Assembly: GCA_021793595.1 (NCBI GenBank)
Contig: JAJYSL010000007.1
Coordinates: forward strand, 1-64,000
Source: Acidobacteriota bacterium
Lineage (GTDB): Bacteria; Acidobacteriota; Terriglobia; Terriglobales; Acidobacteriaceae
DNA length: 64,000 nt
Reading direction: 5' to 3'
Shown here piece by piece: positions 1 through 9,137 of this stretch; the first letter of the stretch is position 1; each line of letters begins with the position of its first letter. The notes beneath the pieces were generated by a model. That model was not told where the DNA came from. It searched no databases and saw only the letters and a program-made list of their open reading frames with translations. The position numbers and the translations under genes were made by a program.

Positions 1-175
1 CGATCTGTTCAGATCTGCAGCGGATACGGGTGGCGCGGCATGCAAAGGGTTCATCATCGATAAAAGTGTATACTCCGCTGCATCGGGAGCAGGGTGATTT
101 GGCATCTACGCACAAGGAGTTTACGTTATCGATTTGTGATGACGCAGCTTCTACCATGAAACGAGGGTTGCAAGT

Positions 176-1063
176 ATGGCGCAAGAATCCAGCGCGGTAA
201 AAATCGGCAAAAAACTCATTGGCGACGGGCAGCCCTGCTACGTCATCGCAGAAATCGGCATTAACCATAATGGCAATCTTGATATCGCCAAGCGATTGAT
301 CAGCGTCGCCGTGGCAGCGGGATGCGATGCCGTGAAGTTTCAAAAACGCACCATCGATGTGGTGTATTCCGCGGAAGAACTGGCCCGCCCCCGCGAAAGC
401 CCGTTTGGGACGACGAATGGCGATTTGAAGGAAGCGCTCGAGTTCGACTCCGATGATTTCGAGGAAATTGATGCGTATTGCAAAGCTGTCAACATTCCCT
501 GGTTTGCCTCCTGCTGGGATGAAGACTCGGTGGACATAATCGCCGAATTTGATGTGCCCTGTTTCAAGATTGCTTCTGCCTCCTTGACCGACGATCACTT
601 GCTGCGGCATACGCGTTCCAAAGGCAAGCCGATCATTCTGTCGACCGGCATGAGTACCTATCAGGAAATTGATCATGCGATCGATGTGCTTGGGAAGCAG
701 GACCTGGTGGTCATGCACAGCTGCAGCACCTATCCCGCGTATTACGAAGAGCTGAACCTGCGCGCGATTCCAACCATGAAAGAACGCTATGGCCTGCCCA
801 TCGGCTACTCCGGCCATGAAACCGGAATTGCTTCCAGCGTTGCGGCAGCGGTTCTGGGTGCGTGTTCTGTGGAACGTCACGTGACGCTGGATCGCTCCAT
901 GTGGGGCAGCGATCAGGCGGCATCCCTGGAGCCGAACGGAATCACTCGGCTGATCCGCGATATTCGTCTGGTCGAGCAATCGATGGGTGACGGCGTGAAG
1001 CGTGTGTACGAACGCGAACTGCCGATTATCAAAAAGCTGCGTCGTGTCGGGGCGGGAGTGTAA
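176..1063 (+). CDS. NeuB-like N-acetylneuraminate/nonulosonate synthase (no SAF domain)
   Basis: A 295-residue enzyme of the sialic-acid synthase family. Members condense phosphoenolpyruvate with an N-acyl-hexosamine to make a nine-carbon acid used in surface glycans. Visible family motifs are AEIGINHNG near residue 25, AVKFQ near 52, a middle GKPIILSTGMS segment and GYSGHE near residue 210. Classical NeuB proteins run to about 340-350 residues and end in an antifreeze-like SAF domain. This one stops after the TIM barrel, so the SAF domain is absent. The stop overlaps the start of a KdsC-like phosphatase by one base (TAATG), implying translational coupling. The exact sugar (sialic, pseudaminic, legionaminic or other) cannot be read from the sequence. 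Confidence 0.85.
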   Translation: MAQESSAVKIGKKLIGDGQPCYVIAEIGINHNGNLDIAKRLISVAVAAGCDAVKFQKRTIDVVYSAEELARPRESPFGTTNGDLKEALEFDSDDFEEIDAYCKAVNIPWFASCWDEDSVDIIAEFDVPCFKIASASLTDDHLLRHTRSKGKPIILSTGMSTYQEIDHAIDVLGKQDLVVMHSCSTYPAYYEELNLRAIPTMKERYGLPIGYSGHETGIASSVAAAVLGACSVERHVTLDRSMWGSDQAASLEPNGITRLIRDIRLVEQSMGDGVKRVYERELPIIKKLRRVGAGV

Positions 1064-1536
1064 TGAAGGAGATTCGTGCCATCGCTCTCGATGTCGATGG
1101 CGTTTTGACGGACGGCGGCGTCTGGTGGGGTCCGAACGGCGAAGAATGGAAACGGTTTTGCTTCGCCGATATTATGGGCGTGTCCAACGCGCGGAAAGCG
1201 GGCCTCATCGTCACTTTAATTTCCGGCGAGGATTCCCCGCTGGTCGACCGGTTTGCCGCGAAGTTTGAAATCACCGATATTACCAAGGGTTGCCGAGACA
1301 AAGCGGCGGCACTGCGCGCCTTTGCGGAGCGGCAGCAGCTCCCGTTGGCCGCCATTTGTTTTATGGGGGACGATATCAACGACGTAGCCGCGCAAAAGAT
1401 CGCCGGCTTATCGGCTGCTCCTGCAAACGCACATCCCTCGGTTCTGGCGACTGCTTCGTTTATTGCAAAGAATCAAGGTGGCAATGGTGCGGTTCGCGAA
1501 TTGATTGACGCTGTCCTGGCTGCTCGTGCGAGCTGA
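1063..1536 (+). CDS. KdsC-like HAD phosphatase
   Basis: A 157-residue HAD-superfamily phosphatase without a cap domain, the size of KdsC (KDO-8-phosphate phosphatase) and acylneuraminate 9-phosphate phosphatases. The nucleophile motif DVDGVLTDG is at residues 10-18 (Asp10 and Asp12), the Ser motif is in LISGE near 52-56, and the metal-binding GDDIND is at 102-107. It overlaps the NeuB-like gene by one base, so it most likely dephosphorylates that enzyme's product. Which of the two phosphatase activities it has is not decidable from sequence, but the neighbour favours the nonulosonate branch over KDO. Confidence 0.85.
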   Translation: MKEIRAIALDVDGVLTDGGVWWGPNGEEWKRFCFADIMGVSNARKAGLIVTLISGEDSPLVDRFAAKFEITDITKGCRDKAAALRAFAERQQLPLAAICFMGDDINDVAAQKIAGLSAAPANAHPSVLATASFIAKNQGGNGAVRELIDAVLAARAS

Positions 1537-1574
1537 GAATTCATCCCTTAAAGTTTAGAAAAATACACACCAAA

Positions 1575-1635
1575 GCTTTCTGATAAAAAACATGCCAACA
1601 CTTTCCGATAGAAAAATATGAAAAAACTTTCCGAT
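1575..1635 (+). repeat. Three imperfect ~25-bp repeats over the TPP-gene start, with a 9-codon upstream ORF
   Basis: The core CTTTCYGAT recurs at 1576-1584, 1601-1609 and 1627-1635, spaced 25 and 26 bp. The last copy lies inside the TPP-enzyme gene just after its ATG. The second copy forms a 9-codon frame (ATG at 1592, TGA at 1619-1621) whose peptide begins MPTLSD, against MKKLSD for the real protein. Its stop overlaps the true ATG as ATGA. No clear Shine-Dalgarno sequence precedes the true start, so coupling to the short frame is possible. The repeats are read directly; the coupling is inference. Confidence 0.45.
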
Positions 1636-3447
1636 TTTCTAGTCCAGTTTGTCGCGGACCAAGGCGTCAAGCACGTGTTTCTGGTGACCGGCGGGGGTGC
1701 GATGCACCTGAACGAATCGCTGTCTCGCTGCAAGGCGATTGAGCCCGTTTGCAATTCTCATGAACAGGCCAGCGCGATCTGTGCCGAGGCGTACGCGAAG
1801 GCTACCAACTCGCTTGGCGTCGCGATGGTGACCACCGGTCCGGGTGGCACCAATGCAGTGACGGGCGTGGCCGGCGCGTGGCTCGACTCTACCCCCGTCC
1901 TGTTTATTTCCGGTCAGGTGAAGCGGCCGGATCGCATGTTCGACGCGGAAGGGAAGCCGCTGGGCATGCGCCAGCTCGGTGTGCAGGAAGTCGACATTGT
2001 TTCCATCGTGCGCCCCATTACGAAATATGCTGTCACGGTTCTGGATCCTTTCAGCATTCGCTACCACCTGGAGAAAGCGGTGCATCTTGCTCGCACCGGT
2101 CGGCCCGGCCCAGTGTGGATTGATGTGCCGCTGGATGTGCAGGCATTTCCGCTTGACGATATCAGCGCGTTGAAGGGCTTCAATCCGGCAGAGGACGCGT
2201 CTGGCGAAGCGAGTGCCACGGCGGACTTAGCTGAGCAAGTACGACAGACTATCGTGGAACTCAACAAATCCGAACGGCCGCTGCTGTTTGCCGGCAATGG
2301 GATTCGACTGGCCCAGGCGGAAAAGGAATTTCACGAGCTGCGGAAGCTGTTGAATATTCCGATTGCAGCCACTTGGTGTGCGGCTGACCTGGTCCCGAGC
2401 GATGAGCCTCTATATGTTGGCCGTCCCGGCTCAGTCGCGGCTCGCGGTGCAAACTTCGCGCTGCAGAATTGCGATTTCCTTTTGGCCATGGGAGTTCGTC
2501 TGGACTTTGCCATCACGGGTTATGCGCCGGACAAGCTGGCACGCGAGGCGCACAAAGTAGTAGTCGATATCGATGGCGCCGAACTGGGCAAGTTACATCC
2601 GCACATTGAACAGCCGGTGCAGGCCGATGCGCGTGCGTTCCTGACGGAGCTGTTGCGTCAGCGCGAGGCGATTCGTCCTCGCGACCGTTCCTCGTGGGAT
2701 GCCCGCTGCGCCGACTGGAAAACTCGCTATCCCGTGGTGACCGAGGAACATCGCAACCCGGATACCCAGGTCAGCATTTATCATCTGGCGGAAATTGTCG
2801 GTACAGAGACAGACGCGAAAGATCAACTGGTCTCCGGGAGTTCCGGCGCCGGCATCGAGATTTTCTTACTGGCTTGCCCAACGCGGACAGGGCAACGCAT
2901 TTATCACACCGCCGGGCTGGGCAGTATGGGCTTCGGGCTGCCGATGTCGATTGCAGTCTGCCTGGCAGCGGGGGGTCGGCAGACGATCTGCGTGGATGGC
3001 GACGGCGGATTCCAGTTCAACATTCAGGAGCTGGAAACGGTGGCGCGGTTGAATTTACCGATCAAGTTTTTTGTGCTGAATAACGACGGCTACGCTTCAA
3101 TCCGCGCCTCGCAGAAGAATTACTTTGGACAGGAAAGCATCGGTTGCGACGAGAGCACCGGTCTTACCGTGCCCAACCTTGCCAAGGTTGCCGCGGCCTA
3201 TGGAATCAAGTCCGCGCTGATTGCAGACCAGAAAAATCTGCGCCGCGATGTGCGTGCCGTTCTGGACACGCCGGGCCCGGTTTTGTGTGATGTTCACGTC
3301 ATTCCCGACGAAACCAGAGCGCCGCGGTTATCTTCCACGCAGAAGGCGGACGGTACTTTCGTTTCGCGTCCGCTGGAAGATTTGTGGCCTTTTCTTGACA
3401 GAGAGGAGTTTCTATCGAATATGATCGTGTCACCATTACGGGATTGA
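1618..3447 (+). CDS. Thiamine-pyrophosphate-dependent, acetolactate-synthase-like enzyme
   Basis: A 609-residue protein with the three-domain layout of ThDP enzymes. The N-terminal PYR domain has the conserved Glu in an NSHEQAS context near residue 48 and a TTGPGGTN loop near 80. A central domain follows. The C-terminal PP domain carries the ThDP/Mg motif GDGG through a downstream NND. It lies between sugar-acid genes and an FkbM methyltransferase, with no acetolactate-synthase small subunit or other ilv gene nearby. A role in making or branching a surface sugar (as the YerE-type ThDP enzymes do) is therefore more likely than branched-chain amino-acid synthesis. That context argument is inference; the cofactor class is secure. 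Confidence 0.8.
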   Translation: MKKLSDFLVQFVADQGVKHVFLVTGGGAMHLNESLSRCKAIEPVCNSHEQASAICAEAYAKATNSLGVAMVTTGPGGTNAVTGVAGAWLDSTPVLFISGQVKRPDRMFDAEGKPLGMRQLGVQEVDIVSIVRPITKYAVTVLDPFSIRYHLEKAVHLARTGRPGPVWIDVPLDVQAFPLDDISALKGFNPAEDASGEASATADLAEQVRQTIVELNKSERPLLFAGNGIRLAQAEKEFHELRKLLNIPIAATWCAADLVPSDEPLYVGRPGSVAARGANFALQNCDFLLAMGVRLDFAITGYAPDKLAREAHKVVVDIDGAELGKLHPHIEQPVQADARAFLTELLRQREAIRPRDRSSWDARCADWKTRYPVVTEEHRNPDTQVSIYHLAEIVGTETDAKDQLVSGSSGAGIEIFLLACPTRTGQRIYHTAGLGSMGFGLPMSIAVCLAAGGRQTICVDGDGGFQFNIQELETVARLNLPIKFFVLNNDGYASIRASQKNYFGQESIGCDESTGLTVPNLAKVAAAYGIKSALIADQKNLRRDVRAVLDTPGPVLCDVHVIPDETRAPRLSSTQKADGTFVSRPLEDLWPFLDREEFLSNMIVSPLRD

Positions 3448-3473
3448 CGAACTAAAAATTGAAGGGATGGACC

Positions 3474-4709
3474 ATGATCAAGTCCCATCTGTTCGTTGTT
3501 GAACCACTTGTACGCTATTCTGCCACCAGTCTGGACGATCTTCTGCACGAGATTTCGTCTGAGTCCGTCGCGCACGTCATGCAGCGGGAGAATACTGTTC
3601 TCGATCGCCTGTTGGCGGAATGTAACCGCCGATGCGTGATCTTCGGCGCCGGATCGATGGGTCGGCGCGCGTTGTCTGCCCTGCGCAGCATGGGTGTCCA
3701 GCCCCTCTCGTTTTCAGATAATGATCCGGTGCTGTGGGGAAAATCCGTCGACGGCATTCCCATCCTTTCTCCTGAAGATGCCGCAGAACTGTTCAGCAAA
3801 GATGCAATGTTCTTCATTGCGATTCGCAACGAGAATCACTGGTACCGGGAAACATTCGACCAATTGCTTCACCTGGGTTGCGCGCACATTTCCAGCAGCG
3901 AACCCATCGCGTGGCGATTTCCTGACAAATTTCCGCCCTTCCTCCTCTATGACCTTCCTCATAACCTGTATGCGCATGCGGAGGAAGTGGCACGCGCCGC
4001 CCGGCTGTGGGCGGACGACGAATCCATCGCGGAATACACCGCCCAGATTCAGCTCCGCGCGTTCGGGGATCCGTCCGGACTCTCCGCGCCGGAGCTTGAA
4101 GAGTCCTATATTTTGCCGGGTGTATTTCAGCTTGGTCCGGAAGATGTCTTTCTGGACTGCGGCGCTTATGACGGCGACACTATACGTAATCTGATCGACA
4201 ACAAGGTTCGATTCGGCAAGATAGAGGCGGTTGAAGCCGATAGCCGCTCCTTTGCGCGGCTGGCCGATTTTGTCACCGCGCTCGAACCTGAGTTTGCAAA
4301 TCGCATTCGCCTGCACCAATGCGCTGTCGGTGCCCATCGCGCCACGGTCCGTTTCGACGATACGGGCGGCGTGGATTCCAAAGTCTCCGATGAGGGAAGG
4401 ATCGTCGTCGACATGGTGCCGATCGATGTGATGTTCGCATCGAAACGGGTCAGCATGATCAAAATGGATATCGAGGGCGGTGAATACGATGCCTTGATCG
4501 GCGCGCAGCAGGTGATTCAGCGGGATCGACCGATCCTTGCGATTTGCGTCTATCACTCCCAGGAAGATATCTGGCGTCTGCCATTATTGATTCGCACGCT
4601 GTGCCCGGAACATTGCATGTATTTGAAGGCGTATCGCGGCGACGGCATCCAGACGGTGGTGTACGCTGTCCCGCCGGAGCGTGTTCTTGGCAGGCGGCAA
4701 TCTTTGTAA
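3474..4709 (+). CDS. FkbM-family methyltransferase with N-terminal Rossmann-like domain
   Basis: About 411 residues. The N-terminal third has a nucleotide-binding-like fold signature (VIFGAGSMGRRA, then SFSDNDP), similar to dinucleotide or sugar-sensing domains found in glycan-modifying proteins. The C-terminal half is an FkbM SAM-dependent methyltransferase, with motif I DCGAYDGDT, an acidic loop EAVEAD and an MIKMDIEGGE signature. ATG 3474 is chosen over the upstream in-frame TTG 3459 because AAGGGATGG lies just before it. Directly after the TPP-enzyme gene on the same strand, it probably O-methylates a sugar or lipid-linked glycan in the same cassette. The acceptor is unknown. Confidence 0.75.
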   Translation: MIKSHLFVVEPLVRYSATSLDDLLHEISSESVAHVMQRENTVLDRLLAECNRRCVIFGAGSMGRRALSALRSMGVQPLSFSDNDPVLWGKSVDGIPILSPEDAAELFSKDAMFFIAIRNENHWYRETFDQLLHLGCAHISSSEPIAWRFPDKFPPFLLYDLPHNLYAHAEEVARAARLWADDESIAEYTAQIQLRAFGDPSGLSAPELEESYILPGVFQLGPEDVFLDCGAYDGDTIRNLIDNKVRFGKIEAVEADSRSFARLADFVTALEPEFANRIRLHQCAVGAHRATVRFDDTGGVDSKVSDEGRIVVDMVPIDVMFASKRVSMIKMDIEGGEYDALIGAQQVIQRDRPILAICVYHSQEDIWRLPLLIRTLCPEHCMYLKAYRGDGIQTVVYAVPPERVLGRRQSL

Positions 4710-4730
4710 GCCGATATTGGAAAATCGAGC

Positions 4731-5417
4731 TTATCCCGCCAGCAGCGGAATCAAATCCAGCGGTGAGTCCACCAGGAGGTTCGGCGGCATAATTTCCAAG
4801 GTGTGCGGCGACAGGCCAAAACGGCAGCCAATCGAAAATGTCCCGGCATTCCTGGCTACCAGAACATCCACGTCGGAGTCACCGACCATCACCGCCCGAC
4901 GCGGCTCCACGTTGGCCTCGCGGAGAAGCGTCTGCAGGCCCAGGGCATCCGGCTTCTTGGTGGCAAAGCTGTCGCCGCCATAGATGCGAAACATGCCGTC
5001 CGCTAACCCCAGCGCTTCACAGATCGCCTTCGACGGCCCCGCCGGCTTGTTGGTCAACACCGCCATCAAAGGCCGTTGCGGGTGATTGCGCAATGCATCC
5101 AACAAAGGCAACATGCCTGGGTAGACATAGGTGTTGTCCAGCTTGTGCTCGCGATAGTAGTCCAGAAAATAGGCCACAGCGTTGTCCAGCAAGGCGGGGT
5201 CGGTTGGATCTCCCAGGGCTCGCCGAACCAGCATGGCCACCCCGTTGCCGATGTAGTTGGCGATGACGTCCTCCGGCAACTCCGGGCGACGAAGGTACCG
5301 CAGCATCGCGTTCACGGAGTGGGTCAGGTCGGCTCGCGAATCAATCAGCGTTCCATCCAGGTCAAAGACAATCAATCGAAAGTGTTCGGCAGGAAGGTTG
5401 CGGGGCTCAGGCACCAT
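4731..5417 (-). CDS. gph: Phosphoglycolate phosphatase-like HAD hydrolase
   Basis: A HAD hydrolase with an alpha-helical cap: nucleophile motif FDLDGTLIDS near the N-terminus, then a cap, then the Thr motif in VLTNKP, a Lys in KKPDA and the acidic MVGDSDVDV motif. This matches Gph/PGP-type enzymes that salvage 2-phosphoglycolate, a by-product of oxidative DNA damage or photorespiration-like chemistry. ATG 5417 gives 228 residues, the usual size. ATG 5441 and ATG 5474 are in frame upstream, and none of the three has a convincing Shine-Dalgarno. It converges on the FkbM gene. Substrate assignment within the family is uncertain. Confidence 0.75.
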   Translation of the reverse strand: MVPEPRNLPAEHFRLIVFDLDGTLIDSRADLTHSVNAMLRYLRRPELPEDVIANYIGNGVAMLVRRALGDPTDPALLDNAVAYFLDYYREHKLDNTYVYPGMLPLLDALRNHPQRPLMAVLTNKPAGPSKAICEALGLADGMFRIYGGDSFATKKPDALGLQTLLREANVEPRRAVMVGDSDVDVLVARNAGTFSIGCRFGLSPHTLEIMPPNLLVDSPLDLIPLLAG

Positions 5418-5487
5418 ATTTCTACTGTATGCGAAATTCATGGCAAAAATGAACCGAGGCGACAAGGGCTCCATCGTTGAGGTTGCG

Positions 5488-5519
5488 GGTAGACCCCAGA
5501 TTCACTTCGGGGGTCTACC
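5488..5519. terminator. 10-bp perfect stem hairpin between two minus-strand genes
   Basis: GGTAGACCCC at 5488-5497 pairs perfectly with GGGGTCTACC at 5510-5519 across a 12-nt loop. There is no T-tract on either side. It lies upstream of the gph gene and downstream of the next minus-strand gene's start-to-stop block on its other side, so it could end one transcript or shape the 5' leader of gph. Confidence 0.4.
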
Positions 5520-5535
5520 GTGGCGTTGACACGCC

Positions 5536-6450
5536 CTAACTGAACAGGATGTTTCCGGAGCCCGTGTACACCTGGACCGTTGGCCCGCCGCCATTGACAG
5601 GTCCCTTCAGTACGCCATTGGTGATGTGGCCGGAGAGTGGAGCGGGGAGATTCGAATCGATGGTGCCCGAACCTGTCTCCACGTCCAGCAGGAACTTGGC
5701 GGCAGGATCAATGTGAATTTGAATGTTTCCCGACCCGGTCTCGAGCTTCCAGTCAGCACTGGGTAGGCCGCCGATCGTCAGGTTGCCAGTTCCCGAGTTG
5801 ACCCGCATGCCGCCGTGAAGATTTGTGGTCGTGATGTTTCCTGAGCCTGTATGCAGGCGGGCTTCGGTCACGGTCGAGTCGCCAACTGTCAGGTTTCCCG
5901 ATCCAGTGGCGGCCATCAGGTCGCCATGGGCCCCGGTAATGTCGATGGTGCCGGCGCGAGTGGCCAATTTGGAATCTGGTCCGATGTTTGTGGCTGCGAT
6001 GTTGCCGCTGCCGGCAGCCGCATGAACGAAGCCGGCAATATTTTCCACCTTCACGCTGCCGGGGCCAGTTATGGCCTCGACGGTGGAGTTTTTAGGAACC
6101 GTAATCTCATAGTCGATGTCGATGTTGTGCGCCTTTGCGCCGCCGCAGGTATCGGGGTTGCCGACCTTGATGACGTTGCCCGTCTGTTGGATCGGCGGGT
6201 TCGCAGCAATGTCCTTCATGTCGCCGGAGGTGCCTGTAGTGTGCCAGCTGCTTTTATGAAGCGTCGCCGAAATTTTAACTTTGCTGCCATCGACCCCGGC
6301 GACGTGGATCGACCCAGAGGTGCTGCAGATGCTGAATGTGAGATTTCCATTGACGGTCAGGGAGCGACTAAATTCAGGCTCCGCGGCATAGCAAAGGGTT
6401 GCGAAGCAAAATAGGGCGAAAAAGGCCGTAGAAAGGCGTGGAGCGTTCAT
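5536..6450 (-). CDS. Exported DUF4097-like beta-repeat protein
   Basis: A 304-residue secreted protein. Residues 1-22 form a signal peptide ending CYAAEP. The second half contains a G-S/T-G-N/T-I/L motif repeated about seven times (GSGNI, GSGNL, GTGNL, GSGTI and so on) at roughly 20-residue intervals, as expected of a DUF4097-type right-handed beta-solenoid. GGAGG eight bases before the ATG supports the start. Such proteins are common in Acidobacteriota, often near anti-sigma or regulator genes, but none is adjacent here. No catalytic motif is visible; a structural or envelope role is likely but unproven. Confidence 0.7.
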   Translation of the reverse strand: MNAPRLSTAFFALFCFATLCYAAEPEFSRSLTVNGNLTFSICSTSGSIHVAGVDGSKVKISATLHKSSWHTTGTSGDMKDIAANPPIQQTGNVIKVGNPDTCGGAKAHNIDIDYEITVPKNSTVEAITGPGSVKVENIAGFVHAAAGSGNIAATNIGPDSKLATRAGTIDITGAHGDLMAATGSGNLTVGDSTVTEARLHTGSGNITTTNLHGGMRVNSGTGNLTIGGLPSADWKLETGSGNIQIHIDPAAKFLLDVETGSGTIDSNLPAPLSGHITNGVLKGPVNGGGPTVQVYTGSGNILFS

Positions 6451-6696
6451 GGGGGAGTCCTCCGACGGAACGTAAGGTTAATGAGAATGTACTACCGCAA
6501 CGGCAAAGTTACGAGAGGTTCCTGATGGAAGGTTCCCCGGAAACTAACTCCCCGAGGCGAGATGGTTACCAGGTTGGGAGCGCAGAAAATCCCTGCACTT
6601 TACGGCGGTATACCCGTCGTTTCGACTGCATTTTCACTGCTTTAACGCGTCGCGTCGGTACCTGACACTCCTGATTTGCATTAGACTCGGAGGCGA

Positions 6697-8214
6697 ATGC
6701 CTAGTTTGCCGCTATTTCGAGCCGCCGCAATCGTGGCGCTGATCCTGGCCAACGGATTCTTCGTTGCGGCGGAGTTTGCCATGGTATCGTTGCGGCGAAC
6801 TCGCGTGCAGCAATTGATTGAAGAGCGGCGCAATAGTGCTCGCATCGTTGCCGATTTGCAAGCGAACCTGGACGAGCTGCTCCCCGCGGTACAGCTTGGG
6901 GTGACGCTGGCGAGCCTGACCCTCGGCTGGCTGGGTGAACCCTTTGTGGCGCGCTTTCTGCTGCCGTGGCTCTCTCTGCTGCCACATGCCAGATTCTACG
7001 GCGGCCTCGTCTCAGCCATCCTGGCTTTCAGCCTGATTACCTATCTGGAGGTGATCTTTGGCGAACTGGTGCCCAAATCTCTGGCCCTGCGGCGGGGCGA
7101 GAAAATGGCGTTGGCCATTGCCGGCCCGATTCATGTCTTCATGCGCATAACGCGGCCGCTGGTGCGACTGATGAATGCCTCCGCGGAGGTGGTGCTGCGT
7201 CTGTTTCGTCTGTCTCGTGCGCCCGAGGGCAGCGTTCACTCGCCGGAGGAGTTGAAGCTGATTGCGACAGCGACCCGGCGCATGGGTCTGCTGCCGGAAA
7301 AGCAGGAGGTGATCATTCATCGCGTGCTCGATCTGGATACCATTACGGTGCGGGAGATCATGACGCCGCGCCAGAAAATTTTCTCCCTGCCCGCCAACCT
7401 TCCCATTGCCGAAGCCAACGCTCGCATTACGCAGGTTCAGCGCTCGCGCATTCCGGTGTACGATCCGGTGCGCGGTCCCGAGCACATCATCGGCGTCGTG
7501 TATGCGAAGGACATGGCACGCCTGATGCACTTCCGCGCCATGATGCAGGCAACGACTCCTGACAGCACTGTTCGCGGCGGCGAAGGCGAGATGCAGATTG
7601 GTCAGTTGATGCACGATGTCATCATCGTTCCGGAAACCAAGGTGGTTTCCGATCTGCTGACGGAATTTCAAACGCGCAGAAGACATCTGGCCATTGTGGT
7701 GGATGAGTTCGGTTCGATCACGGGATTGGTTACGGTCGAAGACGCCCTGGAGCAGATCGTTGGCGAAATGGAAGATGAGTTTGACGTTCGTGACAGCTCC
7801 ATGCAAAAACTGGCCTCCGGCACGTTGGTTCTGCACGGCAACGTCACGTTGCTGGATCTGGAAACGCAAATGGGCTGGGATTTGCCCCACGACGGCGGGG
7901 TAGAAACGCTGGCGGGATTCCTCCTGGTTCACATGCAGAAGATTCCCAAGGTAGGCGATTCGTTTGTGCATGACGGGCGAAAATTTACCGTAGCCTCCAT
8001 GGAAGACCGTCGCATTACTCGCGTCCGCGTGGAGCCGGTCGCCGCATCCAGCAAGGACCAGGACACATTGGCCCGCGGGAAAACGCAGCCTTCCCTTTTT
8101 GACGAGCGTAAAATTCCGGCAGAACTGCCGGCAGCCACGGAATCCAAAGTCGAAGCAGAAACTGGCGATACCACGAATCGTGGCGAGAACAATGACGGGA
8201 AGGGCTCCGCATGA
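6697..8214 (+). CDS. CNNM/CorC-HlyC family membrane protein with CBS domains
   Basis: A 505-residue membrane protein. The N-terminal DUF21 (CNNM) transmembrane region of about 190 residues is followed by a paired CBS domain (from REIMTPR to VTVEDALEQIVGE) and a C-terminal CorC_HlyC domain (DLPHDGGVETLAG onward). Members are associated with magnesium/cobalt efflux and older annotations call them hemolysins; true haemolysis is not implied. SD GGAGG lies just upstream. The stop overlaps the next gene, a DppB-like permease, as ATGA, so the two are co-translated, although no functional link is known. Confidence 0.85.
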   Translation: MPSLPLFRAAAIVALILANGFFVAAEFAMVSLRRTRVQQLIEERRNSARIVADLQANLDELLPAVQLGVTLASLTLGWLGEPFVARFLLPWLSLLPHARFYGGLVSAILAFSLITYLEVIFGELVPKSLALRRGEKMALAIAGPIHVFMRITRPLVRLMNASAEVVLRLFRLSRAPEGSVHSPEELKLIATATRRMGLLPEKQEVIIHRVLDLDTITVREIMTPRQKIFSLPANLPIAEANARITQVQRSRIPVYDPVRGPEHIIGVVYAKDMARLMHFRAMMQATTPDSTVRGGEGEMQIGQLMHDVIIVPETKVVSDLLTEFQTRRRHLAIVVDEFGSITGLVTVEDALEQIVGEMEDEFDVRDSSMQKLASGTLVLHGNVTLLDLETQMGWDLPHDGGVETLAGFLLVHMQKIPKVGDSFVHDGRKFTVASMEDRRITRVRVEPVAASSKDQDTLARGKTQPSLFDERKIPAELPAATESKVEAETGDTTNRGENNDGKGSA

Positions 8215-9137
8215 GGACGGCTTGGAGAACTGTTGTAAAGCGTCTGTTTCTTGTGTTGCCCGTACTGTGGATTGTGGTGTCGCTTATTTTCTTTCTGATC
8301 CATCTTGTTCCCGGCGATCCGGTGGAGCAAATGCTAGGGGAGGGAGCGACGGCGTCGGATATCGGCGCGTTGCGTCACGCATATGGTCTGGATGTTCCGC
8401 TCGGCACCCAATATGTCCGCTATTGGAACGGCGTCTTGCACGGCAACCTGGGGCGATCGCTTCGCTTTAATCGGCCGGTGACTGAGCTGATCTTGTCGCG
8501 ATATCCCTACACGCTGGAGCTTGCCATACCCGCAATTTTGCTGGCGATTTTGCTGTCGTTTCCCGCTGGTATCGCGTCGGCTCGGCATCGATCGAAATGG
8601 CAGGACCAAAGCCTCGGTGTGATTAGCTTGTTTGGCGTCTCATTTCCGAGCTTCACGCTCGGGCCAATTTTGATTCTGGTCTTCGGAATTTTATTGGGAT
8701 GGCTGCCGGTTTCCGGGACCGGATCGTGGCGCAACTTCATTTTGCCCACAGTCACCATGGGAACAGCTCTGGCTGCCATTCTTACGCGGATGGTTCGTAC
8801 GTCCATGCTGGAAGAGCTTGGCCAGGACTACATCCGTACCGCCCGCGCCAAAGGTCTTTCGGAACGTGCGGTCGTCTATCGTCATGCGCTGCCCAACGCG
8901 ATGATTCCCCTCTTGACTGTGATTGGCCTGCAGTTTGGAGTTCTGCTGGCCGGAGCCATTGTGACCGAAACCATCTTCTCCTGGCCAGGGATTGGCAGGC
9001 TCACCATGGCTGCAATCTCCAATCGCGATTATCCGCTGGTGCAGGGTTGTATTCTTGCAATAGGGCTCACTTATGTTCTGGTGAATCTGCTAACGGATGT
9101 TATGTACGTCTTCGCGAATCCACGCATTCGCCAGTAA
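8211..9137 (+). CDS. DppB/OppB-type ABC transporter permease
   Basis: A 308-residue inner-membrane permease with about six transmembrane helices. It starts with the family's IFFLIHLVPGDPVEQM segment and contains the EAA-type cytoplasmic loop (DYIRTARAKGLSERAV) that docks the ATPase, then ETIFSWPGIGRL. It is coupled by ATGA overlap to the CBS protein gene. No DppC-type partner, ATPase or binding protein is adjacent. A family-5 solute-binding lipoprotein occurs 8 kb away (17,491-19,056) in a peptidoglycan-recycling operon and is a candidate partner. Dipeptide, oligopeptide, muropeptide and nickel are all possible substrates. Confidence 0.85.
   Translation: MRTAWRTVVKRLFLVLPVLWIVVSLIFFLIHLVPGDPVEQMLGEGATASDIGALRHAYGLDVPLGTQYVRYWNGVLHGNLGRSLRFNRPVTELILSRYPYTLELAIPAILLAILLSFPAGIASARHRSKWQDQSLGVISLFGVSFPSFTLGPILILVFGILLGWLPVSGTGSWRNFILPTVTMGTALAAILTRMVRTSMLEELGQDYIRTARAKGLSERAVVYRHALPNAMIPLLTVIGLQFGVLLAGAIVTETIFSWPGIGRLTMAAISNRDYPLVQGCILAIGLTYVLVNLLTDVMYVFANPRIRQ

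Noticed and set aside
1..200. Open frame of about 65 codons running in from the window edge
   Set aside because: No recognisable motif, and another frame in the same stretch also stays open to 97. It could be the end of a gene upstream or chance. I cannot support either.
7012..7971. Open frame of 319 codons on the minus strand
   Set aside because: It is antisense to the CBS-domain protein, rich in His/Gln and without any recognisable fold.
6697..8214. Haemolysin function for the CBS/CorC protein
   Set aside because: Family members were once named hemolysin, but the DUF21-CBS-CorC layout points to ion transport. No toxin feature is present.
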